In this document: one piece after another, positions 8,431 to 16,879 of the stretch | Layout of the letters: each line of letters opens with the position of its first letter | How positions within the stretch are numbered: position 1 is the first letter of the stretch | From: Treponema sp. OMZ 798 | Lineage (GTDB): Bacteria > Spirochaetota > Spirochaetia > Treponematales > Treponemataceae | Assembly: GCF_024181385.1 (NCBI RefSeq) | Contig: NZ_CP051305.1 | Location: forward strand, 496,001 to 560,000 | DNA length: 64,000 bases | Direction: 5' to 3' | Notes under the pieces: model-generated | Seen by the model: the letters and a program-made list of their open reading frames with translations, nothing else | What the model was told of the DNA's origin: nothing | Databases searched by the model: none | Made by a program: the position numbers and the translations under genes

Positions 8431-10041
8431 ATGATGGATTTTAGTAGAAAGCTGCCGATAGGCGTACAGAGTTTTAAGGTATTGCGTGATGATAATTATC
8501 TCTATGTAGATAAGACCGAATATATTTATAAATTAGCCTCTACAGGACGTGTTTATTTTTTAAGCCGCCCGAGAAGGTTCGGAAAAAGCCTTTTTCTTTC
8601 GACATTGGAAGCTTATTTTTTAGGAAAAAAAGAATTGTTTAAGGGCCTCGCAATCGAAAAACTTGAAGAAGCCGAAAAGGGAAAAAGAGAAATTTGGCAG
8701 GAGTATCCCGTTTTTTACTTGGACTTTAATGTCGGAAAATATGACAATATTGAAGCTTTGAATACCAATTTTAATGTGTTTTTGTCCGATTTGGAAGAAA
8801 AATATGGTACATCCAGGGCTGAGGATAATTTTGCAAAACGCTTTGAAGGTCTTTTAAAAAGAGCCTATGAAAAAACGGGAAAACAGGCGGTTGTACTGAT
8901 CGACGAGTATGATAAGCCTCTTTTATACTCTATGGAAAATCAAAGTCTGAACGACGAGTACCGTGCCGTTCTAAAATCCTTTTACTCGGTTTTAAAAAGT
9001 TCCGACCAATATATACGTATGGCTTTTTTGATGGGGGTGACAAAATTCAGCAAGGTCAGCATATTCAGCGACTTAAACAACTTAAACGATATAAGTCTAA
9101 CGCCTCAATTTTCAGGCATCTGCGGAATAACTCATACCGAACTGTTAAAAACCTTTGAGCCCGAAATAAAGGCCCTGGCCCAAGCCAACGAATTAAGCTA
9201 TGAGGCCTGTATCAAAACCCTACAGCAAAAATATGACGGTTATTGCTTTTCGCCCGATACTGAAAGAATGTACAATCCTTTCAGCTTACTCAATGTATTT
9301 TTCGGTAATCAATTTGAATATTATTGGTTTGCAACGGGAACACCGACCTTTTTGGTAAACTCCTTAAAGCGCAGCGATTATCACATTCCCAACCTTGACG
9401 GCAATGTGGAAATGACCTCGGCCGGTCTATCCGATTACAGGGCCGAAGCCGGTTCGGAAATCCCCGTATTGTTTCAAGCAGGTTATTTGACGATTAAGGG
9501 TTACGATAAGCTCTTGCAGCTTTACAGGCTGGGCTTCCCTAACGATGAAGTGCGTTACGGCTTTTTGTATAATCTTTTCCCCAATTATTGCAATGTGGTT
9601 TATGCGGAAGGGCCTTTTTGCATAGCCCAATTTTATCGGGATATAATTGCGGGCAGGGTAGAAGAGTTTATGCAAAGGCTAAAGTCGATAATGGCAAGTC
9701 TTCCCTACGACAATATAAAAAAGAATACCGGTGAAAGCATCGCTCTGAGGGAGCATAATTTTCAAGTCTGCGTATACTTGGTCTTTGCCCTCTTGGGACA
9801 GTTTATCGAGCTTGAAATACCTGTCGCTAACGGCAGAACGGATGCCGTAATAAAAACGGACTCAGCTATTTACATATTTGAGTTTAAACTGAAAGAAGGT
9901 GCCGAAGCCGCCTTAAAACAAATCAAAGAAAAAAACTATGCCGAAAGATTCAAGGCCGAAAACAAAAGAATAGTACTTATAGGCGTCAGTTTTGACCCTG
10001 AAGAAAAGACCGTCGGGGAGTGGTTGATTGAAGAGGGGTGA
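8431..10041 (+). CDS. AAA-ATPase-like / PD-(D/E)XK nuclease protein (DUF1703 type)
   Basis: 536 residues from the ATG at 8431; ATG 8434 is equally possible. The N-terminal ~230 residues are the AAA-ATPase-like domain typical of this family: LPIGVQSFKVLR, YVDKTEYIYKL, a Walker-A-like SRPRRFGKSLFLSTLEAYF, and Walker B VVLIDEYDKPL. The C-terminal ~100 residues are the PD-(D/E)XK nuclease-like domain: GRTDAVIKTDSAIYIFEFKL has the D...E-x-K core, followed by KRIVLIGVSF. The family is widespread and multicopy in anaerobes. Its function is unproven (nuclease, defence or selfish element). A strong terminator follows the stop. It borders the IS-rich zone, and a mobile history is plausible. Confidence 0.85.
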   Translation: MMDFSRKLPIGVQSFKVLRDDNYLYVDKTEYIYKLASTGRVYFLSRPRRFGKSLFLSTLEAYFLGKKELFKGLAIEKLEEAEKGKREIWQEYPVFYLDFNVGKYDNIEALNTNFNVFLSDLEEKYGTSRAEDNFAKRFEGLLKRAYEKTGKQAVVLIDEYDKPLLYSMENQSLNDEYRAVLKSFYSVLKSSDQYIRMAFLMGVTKFSKVSIFSDLNNLNDISLTPQFSGICGITHTELLKTFEPEIKALAQANELSYEACIKTLQQKYDGYCFSPDTERMYNPFSLLNVFFGNQFEYYWFATGTPTFLVNSLKRSDYHIPNLDGNVEMTSAGLSDYRAEAGSEIPVLFQAGYLTIKGYDKLLQLYRLGFPNDEVRYGFLYNLFPNYCNVVYAEGPFCIAQFYRDIIAGRVEEFMQRLKSIMASLPYDNIKKNTGESIALREHNFQVCVYLVFALLGQFIELEIPVANGRTDAVIKTDSAIYIFEFKLKEGAEAALKQIKEKNYAERFKAENKRIVLIGVSFDPEEKTVGEWLIEEG

Positions 10042-10068
10042 TCGATTTTGAAATAAGTTTAAGAAAAA

Positions 10069-10097
10069 GGCCTGCACCTAGGTGCAGGCCGCTTTTT
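10069..10097. terminator. Bidirectional intrinsic terminator
   Basis: A perfect 9-bp stem (GGCCTGCAC / GTGCAGGCC, loop CTAG) is flanked by AAAAA on the left and a T-run on the right. It lies between the convergent nuclease gene and the truncated surface-protein gene and can serve both strands. Confidence 0.9.
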
Positions 10098-10119
10098 TTG
10101 CAGGATAATTACTTAAAAA

Positions 10120-11337
10120 TTATTTAAGCACTATTTCTACTGTAAACTTATCGCCTTTTAGGTCTTCATCTTTTAAAGTATAGTAAAACAGAGAGCTTGC
10201 ACTGTCTTCATGCTCAATACCGTTAATTTTCCAGCTTTTTACTTCTTCCGAGCCGGATAAAAGAGCATTAAATTCAAGTCTGACACCTGCATAAACTCTT
10301 AGGCCTGAATTAAATTCATCTCCATATTGTTGTTTGCATTTTATCTTTTCTGTATCGAAGTCCAAAGCTGCACTTTTTAAGCCTTCTTTAAGCTCGCAGC
10401 TTACCCTTATGGCACCGCCTAAGGCTTGTGAGATATATGCTTCTGTTACCGTAAAATCGAACAGGTTGTTTTCTTGCCCATTCCAGCCTTGAGGCTCCTC
10501 GTTATTTATCTTCCAGCCTTTAACAGCGGAATAAGGCATACCCAGAGCTTTAAAGTCTATAGATTCCCACTCATAAACAATAGTTGTTCCGGATTCTACA
10601 TTAATGTCTGTTCCATTTCGGTTTACAGAACACCTTATGTTGTCATCAAAGTTTACCTTTGTCTGAGCCAGATCTTTTACTGTATAGCCTATAGTAATCT
10701 TACCGTTTACAAAGTGTTCAGGTTTTACGGTAAGTCGAAATCTGTTAGGTCTGTTATCTGAGCCGCTTGATACTTCAAGGCCGTTTACCATCCACTTATC
10801 TACTACTTTTCCTTGAGGAAGTTTGGCATAAAAGTTAAGCTCGGCCCCTTCTTGTACTTGTTGCCCGTTATTTATGTATCCTTGGTTTGCTGTGAAACAT
10901 GTCATGGGGCTTTCCGCATCCCAGTGAACGGTTCCTTTGGAAGGTGTTTTTTCGGTAAAGCTGAACTTGAGGGTTTTATTGCTGTCTGCATCCGCCCTGT
11001 TTACCTTATAGATAAGAGAGCCCATCATTATTTCGCCTGAGACCGGCTTACCGTTTACCAGACATTTATCTATAACCATGCCCGCCGATAAATTTGCTTC
11101 AATAACAATCTCTGTGCCTGCATCTACCTTTGAGCCTTTTGGGATGGATGTCCCATTTTTCATGATAAAAACCCTTTTTACTGAGCCGTCATAATCGATT
11201 GTAAGTTGTGTACCTGTTACACTAACAAACTTAAGTGTAAGTTTTATACTTTGTTTATCCTTTATTGTGAGTTCTGCTTTTAGCTTATCCGAAGAAACAG
11301 AGAGCTCCCCCCCGTGTGGGTGTGAACTGCCCCACAT
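10120..11337 (-). pseudogene. 5'-truncated repeat-containing surface protein, beheaded by an IS3 element
   Basis: The open frame encodes 405 residues, but its first codons (MWG) come from the terminal repeat of the adjacent IS element (host sequence starts at 11330), so the original N terminus and any export signal are lost. The remainder holds about four divergent ~90-100-residue repeats. Each is a beta-rich module with a signature like VDKWMVNGLEV, IDKCLVNGKPV, VKGWKINNEEP and VKSWKINGIEH, resembling InlB-B/'WxVNG' repeats of secreted bacterial surface proteins. The frame has not yet collected stops, suggesting recent inactivation. The sequence on the far side of the IS (from 12548) does not continue the frame; an in-frame stop occurs eight codons upstream. 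The event therefore also involved loss of host DNA. Confidence 0.75.
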
Positions 11338-12547
11338 TTTAGGACAGTTTAAGCATATTTTTCGACCGGCGGCTGCCAGCCGAGATTCTTTTGAATACGC
11401 TCATTATTGTAATATTTTATAAAATTGTCAATCAGAGCTCTCACTTCTTGTTCTGTCGGAGTTCTGATTTTTATTAGCTCGTTATATCCGCTTTCTATTT
11501 TGAGAGTTCCGAAAAAATGTTCCATACAGGCATTATCCCGGCAGGTTGCCCTACGGCTCATACTTTCAATGATTTTCTTTTCCCTAAGGCGATTTGTATA
11601 TGCTTTGGAAGTGTATACTGCGCCTTGATCGGAATGGAGAAGCGCTCCGGGTTCAAGGCATGGAAGTTTATCCAACATATCCATAACCGGTTTTTCATCA
11701 TTATGAGTCGACATGTGGTATGCACTAATCTGATTTCTATATAAATCAAGCACAGGACTTAGATACAACCATCCTTTTGTGGTACGAAAATATGATACAT
11801 CCGTACAGAGTTTTTTAAGCGGTTCTGCTGCATAGAATTGACGATTCAGAATATTCTCAGGTAGGTTTTGCTTGTTTTGCTTGCGCTGCTCGTAATAATG
11901 TTTAGGAAACTTTCTTCTTCTATTCTTCGCAAGAAGGCCATATGCTCGGCAAATACGCTCGATGCGCTTGTGATTCACAAGAACACCGAATTTTTGTCTT
12001 ATAATATTCGCTTTCGCCTTGTTTCCTCGCCGTAATAGGACTTCCTTGGGCAGTTTCTTAAGCAAAGTTACGATTTGTGCATCCTTCTGTGCCTGACTGT
12101 CGTTCTTCCGGTTATAATAGAATGTTGACTTTGAAACTCCTGCAACTTTACACAATTTCCGTATCTTCGTGTGCGGTGCTATTGATAGGCAGTCCTCCAT
12201 CGTTTTCAAAACGAGTTTTTTTTTACCTTGTTTTGCAAGTTCCGCTTCGATATTCTTTGCATAGGTTTCCCAAAAAAGAGCAGCCGTTTTATAATATTCA
12301 AGGTCGCACTCTTCGTTGTTAATTTTCTTTTTCCGAGTCATAGTTGTTATTTCATGCAGACGTGGATTTAGACACCAATCGCGTACGGTATCTCGAGAAA
12401 GCCCGTATGTTCTGGCGAGTCTTTTGTAGCCGCATGTTCCTCGTTCATATTTTCCTACAACTTCTAGTTTGAAGTCAATACTGTACTTCTCTATTTTTCC
12501 CATCTGTACACCTCCAAAAGGTGTCCTAATTTATGGGGTCAGTTCAT
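11331..12547 (-). mobile_element. Intact IS3-family insertion sequence
   Basis: 1217 bp bounded by imperfect inverted repeats of about 25 bp. The left end is 11331-11355 (TGAACTGCCCCACATTTTAG...). The right end, read inward, is 12547 back to 12523 (TGAACTGACCCCATAAATTA...). Both ends share TGAACTG, CCCCA and TTAGGACA, with TGA...TCA tips as in IS3. One long transposase gene fills the element. No 3-4 bp target duplication is seen (GTG on the left, TAC on the right), which suggests a later deletion or recombination between copies. Confidence 0.88.
11349..12503 (-). CDS. IS3-family transposase, single-frame
   Basis: 384 residues in one uninterrupted frame. Residues 1-55 form a helix-turn-helix (YKRLARTYGLSRDTVRDW). 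Residues ~65-105 are a helical, leucine-zipper-like linker. Residues ~115-180 are the HTH_21-like region. Residues ~215-380 are the rve-type catalytic core with the DDE triad: Asp in KLCTDVSYF, Asp in LLHSDQGAVY, and Glu in CMEHFFGTLK. Most IS3 elements make OrfAB by a programmed frameshift; here both parts are already fused. A GGAGG precedes the ATG. The gene appears functional. Confidence 0.92.
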   Translation of the reverse strand: MGKIEKYSIDFKLEVVGKYERGTCGYKRLARTYGLSRDTVRDWCLNPRLHEITTMTRKKKINNEECDLEYYKTAALFWETYAKNIEAELAKQGKKKLVLKTMEDCLSIAPHTKIRKLCKVAGVSKSTFYYNRKNDSQAQKDAQIVTLLKKLPKEVLLRRGNKAKANIIRQKFGVLVNHKRIERICRAYGLLAKNRRRKFPKHYYEQRKQNKQNLPENILNRQFYAAEPLKKLCTDVSYFRTTKGWLYLSPVLDLYRNQISAYHMSTHNDEKPVMDMLDKLPCLEPGALLHSDQGAVYTSKAYTNRLREKKIIESMSRRATCRDNACMEHFFGTLKIESGYNELIKIRTPTEQEVRALIDNFIKYYNNERIQKNLGWQPPVEKYA

Positions 12548-12922
12548 ACAGCCGGATAATAATGTAATTAATTCAAGTTATCTTTTTACTTTAAACATTT
12601 ATTCTACAATTAAATCGGTTTATATATTTACAACGCTTGAAGATTTTTTATTTGTTGTTTTTACATGCGTTTATTTTAACTTAAAAGCCCGTGCAAATTT
12701 ATTTTGTACGGGCTTTTTGTGTTTTGATAGAATTAATTGCGTTGGAGGAGGGGGTATGACCTAGGTATTAAAAAATTGTATTGAAAAATAATTTTAAATA
12801 TTTATTTAAATAATAAACAAGAACAATATTATTTAGTTTATATAATATTTTTTGTAGACAAATATGGAGGTTTTATATTTTGAAAGAAGTAATTGTAATT
12901 CCAGAAACAGAAGAATACATAC
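12548..12922. other. AT-rich gap between two IS elements with a beheaded short reading frame
   Basis: No complete gene is visible in this stretch between the IS3 right end and the IS256 remnant. It holds a terminator-like hairpin at 12683-12717. It also holds a start region at 12861-12922: a GGAGG at 12866-12870, then a TTG at 12880 opening a frame (MKEVIVIPETEEYIR) that runs straight into the IS256-type left end and stops at 12939. This is best read as the first codons of a host gene whose body was lost. A second GGAGG-rich stretch near 12745 leads only to a two-codon frame. Confidence 0.5.
12683..12717. terminator. Intrinsic terminator-like hairpin
   Basis: AAAAGCCCGTGCAAA pairs with TTTGTACGGGCTTTT (one G-T pair) around a 5-nt loop and is followed on the plus strand by a T-rich run. 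It is usable on both strands, but no intact gene now abuts it. Confidence 0.75.
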
Positions 12923-13873
12923 GAGACCCTGTAAAATAAATTGTGTAAATGGCTGAAAAATGATATATTAGGAGAAATATTATGACAGCCAAAAGAAAGA
13001 ACAAAGAAAAAGATGTAATCGATTTGATGCTTGACCAACTCGATTTTCATGGAATGACAAAAGAAGAACTTAACGGATGTGATGGAATCTTGAGACAGCT
13101 TACTAGTAGATTCTATGAGCGGGTATTGCAGGCAGAAATGGATGAACATCTTGGTTATCTTAAGCACGATAATGCAGGGGATAATTCGGGTAACAGCCGT
13201 AACGGCTATAGTGAGAAGACTGTAATTTTGGATGATAACAGTACTACCAATATACATGTACCGCGAGACAGAAACAGTACATTTGAGCCTGTTATTATAC
13301 CAAAACATGAGAAACGCAGTCCCTTATTCAACGATCAGATCATTTCGATGTATTCATACGGTATGAGTTGCCGTGACATTCAGCGGCACTTAATGGTTAG
13401 AAGCTCTACCAAATTTGTTTCTTACAAAGACCTTAAAGCTGTATGCAAAGACTTGAAAGAAGTATATTCAGCTATAAATGAAAAAAGCGGCGCTGAAGCT
13501 CTTGAAGATTTTGGAAAGAAATGGGATGACAAGTATCCAATGATTAAAGCAGCTTGGCAGAGGAATTGGAATGAGCTAAGTGAGTTTTTTAATTATCCTC
13601 CAAGAAATCCGAAAAGCTATTTACACGACGAATGCGATTGAATCGTTAAACTTCAGCTTAAGAAAAATCACTCGCAATAAATCAAGCTTTCCGGACGATG
13701 ATTCGATATATAAAGTGATGTATCTTGCGATACGGAATGCGAGTAAAAGGTGGACGATGCCTATAAGGAATTGGCCTCTTGCCGTTAATCAATTTGCTAT
13801 ACTATTTGACAAAAGGGTTCCTTTTTGATAAATTAAAAGAAAGCATTTACACAGTTTTTTGGACAAGGCCCTC
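12923..13873 (+). mobile_element. Decayed IS256-family (mutator-type) element
   Basis: About 950 bp between imperfect ~29-bp inverted ends. The left end is 12923-12951 (GAGACCCTGTAAAATAAATT...). The right end, read inward from 13873, is GAGGGCCTTGTCCAAAAAAC..., and both end in TGTGTAAATG. Inside lies only a deleted, frameshifted transposase, so the element cannot move on its own. Full-length members are several hundred bp longer. Confidence 0.8.
12982..13828 (+). pseudogene. IS256-family transposase remnant with internal deletion and frameshift
   Basis: The first frame (12982-13641) begins like a normal IS256 transposase: LTSRFYERVLQAEMDEHLGY, then NSRNGYSEKTV and MYSYGMSCRDIQRHL. After ~128 residues it jumps directly to the segment around FVSYKDLKAVCKDLKEVY, which normally lies ~170 residues further on. 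Most of the DDE catalytic core is therefore missing. Near 13600 a frameshift moves the homologous C terminus into another frame (13580-13828: RKAIYTTNAIESLNFSLRK, then NASKRWTMPIRNWPLAVNQF). Two independent lesions make this a clear pseudogene. Confidence 0.88.
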
Positions 13874-14070
13874 ACACTCCCTCAAATTCCTTGGCGTCCT
13901 TCGCGCGCTTCGCGGTTAAATTAAAACAATCACCTACACAGTACAATCTTCTCACACCGTTTAATAAAACCGCAAGGAACGCAAAGACCGCAAAGTATTA
14001 TAAAAGAATATCTTACGAAGACTCTTTCAAATTCTTTGCGTCCTTGGCGTGCTTCGCGGTTAAATTAAAA
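13874..14070. repeat. Cluster of GC-rich direct and inverted repeats (TTGCG/CCTTCGCGG type)
   Basis: Three related ~40-bp units sit within 200 bp. Unit 1 (13874-13925) and unit 3 (14026-14070) are direct copies, each reading roughly CAAATTC-TTGCGTCCTT-GC-GCTTCGCGGTTAAATTAAA. Unit 2 (13963-13996) is the inverted version (AACCGCAAGGAACGCAAAGA...). Such 'accgcaaagaacgcaaag' repeats occur in many anaerobe genomes. They are in frame with the following YibE/F remnant but do not encode a plausible N terminus for it. Confidence 0.75.
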
Positions 14071-14676
14071 AATAAACCGCTGCTTTGGGCTGTTATAATT
14101 TGCAGCTCTGCCTCGGTCATTACTCTTTTTATAATTTCGGGGAAGAATAAAAAGACCTATACGGCTATTTTAGGAACCATAGGCGGCGTTATTATTGCGG
14201 GCCTTTTTGCCTTTGTTGCAGGAAAAATTTTAAGGCTTTCAGGCCTTGGAAACGAGGATGCTCAAATGCTGGCCTTTGTGCCTCAATACTGCAAGATAGA
14301 TTATCAGGGCCTCTTATTTGCAGGTATTATGATAGGTTCCCTAGGGGCTGTTATGGATGTCGCCATGTCTATTTCTTCTTCAATGTGGGAAATAATTTCT
14401 GTAAGTCCTAAGATTTCGAATAAGCAGCTTGTAAAATCAGGAATGAATATAGGCAGGGATATTATAGGTTCTATGTCAAACACTCTGGTTCTTGCTTATG
14501 TCAGTACATCTATCCCCGTGCTCTTGCTCTTTATAATTTTTTCCAACGGCTTTACGGAAATTATAAACTTGGAACTCTTATCTGCCGAGATATTGCGGGC
14601 TGTTTCAGGGAGTATAGGTTTAATTTGCACGATTCCTATAACCGTAAACTTGGTAAATATTTTTAGGAAGAATTAA
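14071..14676 (+). pseudogene. 5'-truncated YibE/F-family membrane protein
   Basis: From NKPLLWAVI onward the sequence is a YibE/F-type integral membrane protein: several hydrophobic helices plus the conserved FVPQYCKIDYQGLLFAGIMI and SLGAVMDVAMSISSSMWEI segments. About 200 residues remain of a protein normally near 350-400. The upstream ~60 codons of the open frame (from TTG 13891) are translated repeat DNA, so the true N-terminal domain is missing and no Shine-Dalgarno precedes the remnant. Probably inactivated by the rearrangements at 12.5-14 kb. Function of the family is unknown. Confidence 0.7.
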
Positions 14677-14679
14677 AAA

Positions 14680-14708
14680 AAGGCTGTTCAAATTTTTTGA
14701 ACAGCCTT
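14680..14708. terminator. Bidirectional terminator
   Basis: A perfect 13-bp inverted repeat (AAGGCTGTTCAAA / TTTGAACAGCCTT, loop TTT) lies between the convergent YibE/F remnant and the lipoprotein gene. Confidence 0.9.
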
Positions 14709-14737
14709 ATACTCGGGAATTCCAAGCGGTCTAATCT

Positions 14738-15319
14738 TTAAGGATTAACCTCATTTCCGTTTGAATCAAGGTAGTAAACAGGTATGGTTACAATCTTGTC
14801 TCTTTCATTTCTAAATTCCGTTTTAAAGCTTCTTGTTGTTATATCATAATAAAATGCTTTTGATGTTTTTTCGGCGGTTGAAGTCCAAAAGTTTTTATTT
14901 GCAAAAGGAATAATTTTTTCGGCCTCATCACGCGAGGGGAGCCAGCCTCCGACTGATCTGCAATAATGAGCTGCATTATTGGATACTGTGTGCGCGTGAG
15001 AACTAAATTCACCTGTTAGATATAAGGTATTAGCTTTTCCTTTTCCCATATCTGCAGCCATATTTTTATCGTTTAAAAATCTGCTTGCATCATTGGCCCA
15101 CTGTATAGGTTTGGAAGGTGCTCCGATAGCTAAAAAGCGCCAAGAATCACCCTTTGTGTTAACCCAAACAATCGTTTTACCGTTTATTCGGCTTCCGACA
15201 TCCAATGTCATCGGGGCCGGTTTCGGCGTATCCATGGTTGACTGGTCCAACAAAAAACATCCTTGTACCGAAAATATCAGTACGAGCACCATAAGTGAAA
15301 AAATAAGTCTTCTTTTCAT
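14738..15319 (-). CDS. Putative lipoprotein with DUF1566-like fold
   Basis: 193 residues. The signal peptide is followed by a lipobox (SVQGC, Cys21). The mature part contains a segment of the DUF1566/C-type-lectin-like kind (AAHYCRSVGGWLPSRDEAEKI, then NFWTSTAE and AFYYDITT), found in many exported proteins of anaerobes. The ligand is unknown. AGGAG precedes the ATG. Upstream is a TATACT at 15350-15355 with an extended TG. The gene ends at the bidirectional hairpin with the YibE/F remnant. Confidence 0.75.
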   Translation of the reverse strand: MKRRLIFSLMVLVLIFSVQGCFLLDQSTMDTPKPAPMTLDVGSRINGKTIVWVNTKGDSWRFLAIGAPSKPIQWANDASRFLNDKNMAADMGKGKANTLYLTGEFSSHAHTVSNNAAHYCRSVGGWLPSRDEAEKIIPFANKNFWTSTAEKTSKAFYYDITTRSFKTEFRNERDKIVTIPVYYLDSNGNEVNP

Positions 15320-15423
15320 GTTTCTCTCCTAAGTTAAGATTATATATTCAGTATAGCAGCTTTTAGCAAAAAAACAAAGTGTTTATGTTTTTTTTCCGAC
15401 TTTTTGATAATACCTTCAATCTT

Positions 15424-16686
15424 CTACTCTTCCAGCACTCCCAGTTTTTCAAAGACAAAGAAGATAAAGCTTAAGATAACGGCAACGAGGGAGGCTAGTA
15501 CCATTCCCTTAAATTCGATTTCGCCGAATTTTATGCTGAGGCCGCTTAAGCCTGTGGTAAAGACGACCGAGGTCAGAATGAGGTTTTTTGATTTTGAATA
15601 ATCTACTTTTGAGTCTACCAAAAGGCGGATGCCTGAGGCTCCTATCATTCCGTAGAGAAGGAAGGTTATGCCGCCTATGACATTCCCGGGCACGGTGCGG
15701 ATCAGGGCTGCAAGGGGGCTTATAAAGGCCATGCAGATCGAAATTATTGCTGCTCCTGCAATTACATAGACGCTGTAAATACCTGTAACCGCCATAACGC
15801 CTATGTTTTCACCGTAGGTTGTGGTGGGAACTCCTCCGACAAGGCCTGAAAGGGCTGTCGAAAAGTTATCGGCAAAGATACTCCTGTGAAGGCCCGGATC
15901 TTTTAAAAGGTCTCTTCCTACTATGTTGGAGGTTACTACCTGATGGCTTATGTGCTCGCTTGTGATAACCAGCAAGACGGGAAGCATTGTAATGACGGCC
16001 ATAAGGTCGAATTTGGGAAACTGGAAATGAGGAACCGTAAAAAGCCCGGCTTCTCGTATTATAGAAAAATCTACCATACCGAAAAAGATTGCGGCTATGT
16101 AGCCTGCAATGCTTGCAATTAAAATGGAAATTGTTGATAAAAAGCCCTTAAAAAGAACGGAGCCCAGAACGGCTGCCCCTATCGTGATAAAAAAGACTAT
16201 TATGTCTCCCCGTGAGGCCGATTCCGTCATGATGTTTGCCCCGATGGTTCCTCCCCTTACTGTGAGTCCCGTGAGCTCAAAACCGATGAGGGAAACCACA
16301 GAGCCCATTGCTGCGGGCGGAAGGATTATGTTTATCCATGAGGTTCCGAACTTATAAATTATAAAAGCAATGAGACAGCCTAGAAGACCCGTTACTATAA
16401 AGGCCCCTTGGGCATATTGAAAGCCTATTGAAGAAATAATCAGGGTAGCAGGCCCTAAAAAGGCAAAGCTTGAGCCGAGGTAGGCCGGGGCTTTTCCCTT
16501 TGTTATAGCTATAAACAAGAGGGTGCCGACCCCGTTCATAAATAGAACTATGCCTGCGTCAATTCCGAAGATAATGGGAACCAAAACCGAGGCACCGAAC
16601 ATTGCAAATGTATGTTGAATACTTAAGGGTAAGAAAAGCCCCGCAGGAACTTTTTCGTCAACTTGATAAACTCTTTTATGTGACAT
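15424..16686 (-). CDS. uraA: Uracil permease, NCS2 family
   Basis: 420 residues with ~12-14 hydrophobic helices. Diagnostic NCS2 segments are LPLSIQHTFAMFGASVLVP at the N terminus, PAYLGSSFAFLGPA, and the substrate-site region VITSEHISHQV with its conserved Glu, followed by GLVGGVPTTTYGENIGVMAVTG. This is the UraA-type uracil:H+ symporter that imports uracil for salvage. The GGAGAT before the ATG is good. It has no obvious operon partner. Confidence 0.93.
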   Translation of the reverse strand: MSHKRVYQVDEKVPAGLFLPLSIQHTFAMFGASVLVPIIFGIDAGIVLFMNGVGTLLFIAITKGKAPAYLGSSFAFLGPATLIISSIGFQYAQGAFIVTGLLGCLIAFIIYKFGTSWINIILPPAAMGSVVSLIGFELTGLTVRGGTIGANIMTESASRGDIIVFFITIGAAVLGSVLFKGFLSTISILIASIAGYIAAIFFGMVDFSIIREAGLFTVPHFQFPKFDLMAVITMLPVLLVITSEHISHQVVTSNIVGRDLLKDPGLHRSIFADNFSTALSGLVGGVPTTTYGENIGVMAVTGIYSVYVIAGAAIISICMAFISPLAALIRTVPGNVIGGITFLLYGMIGASGIRLLVDSKVDYSKSKNLILTSVVFTTGLSGLSIKFGEIEFKGMVLASLVAVILSFIFFVFEKLGVLEE

Positions 16687-16789
16687 ATTAAATCTCCATC
16701 GGGGCTGTATGATAACTTTAATTGACGGTTAAGTCAATCGGGCAGGGTAAATGCCGAGTGATAAATGACAAGTACCAAATGTCGAATGA

Positions 16790-16879
16790 CTATTTTTTGT
16801 TTATCTTTTCAAAAACCGTTATCAGGCCGTAGCCTGCAAGCATACAGAGGACCGCCGCCGGCCTCATCGAAGGATGCAG
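16790..16879 (-). other. In-frame continuation of the DUF368 gene after the TGA
   Basis: Directly after the TGA the frame reads LHPSMRPAAVLCMLAGYG followed by LITVFEKINKK and a TAG at 16790-16792. It is a hydrophobic helix with a basic end, as expected for the C terminus of DUF368. Restoring one codon gives a 276-residue protein of normal family length. A hairpin with a bulged T and GCGG loop lies about 15-32 nt after the TGA, but no redox-type Cys is expected at this position, so a nonsense change is preferred over selenocysteine. Confidence 0.65.

Noticed and set aside
12838..13308. 156-residue minus-strand frame
   Set aside because: It is antisense to the IS256 transposase remnant and shows no protein-like pattern.
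13874..14070. CRISPR or attachment site in the GC-rich repeat cluster
   Set aside because: Only three units in mixed orientation with unequal spacing, and no integrase or cas gene nearby.
13891..14070. N-terminal part of the long frame leading into YibE/F as a real protein domain
   Set aside because: These ~60 codons are translated repeat DNA (ARFAVKL / ACFAVKL duplicated), start with TTG without a ribosome site and have no signal or membrane segment.
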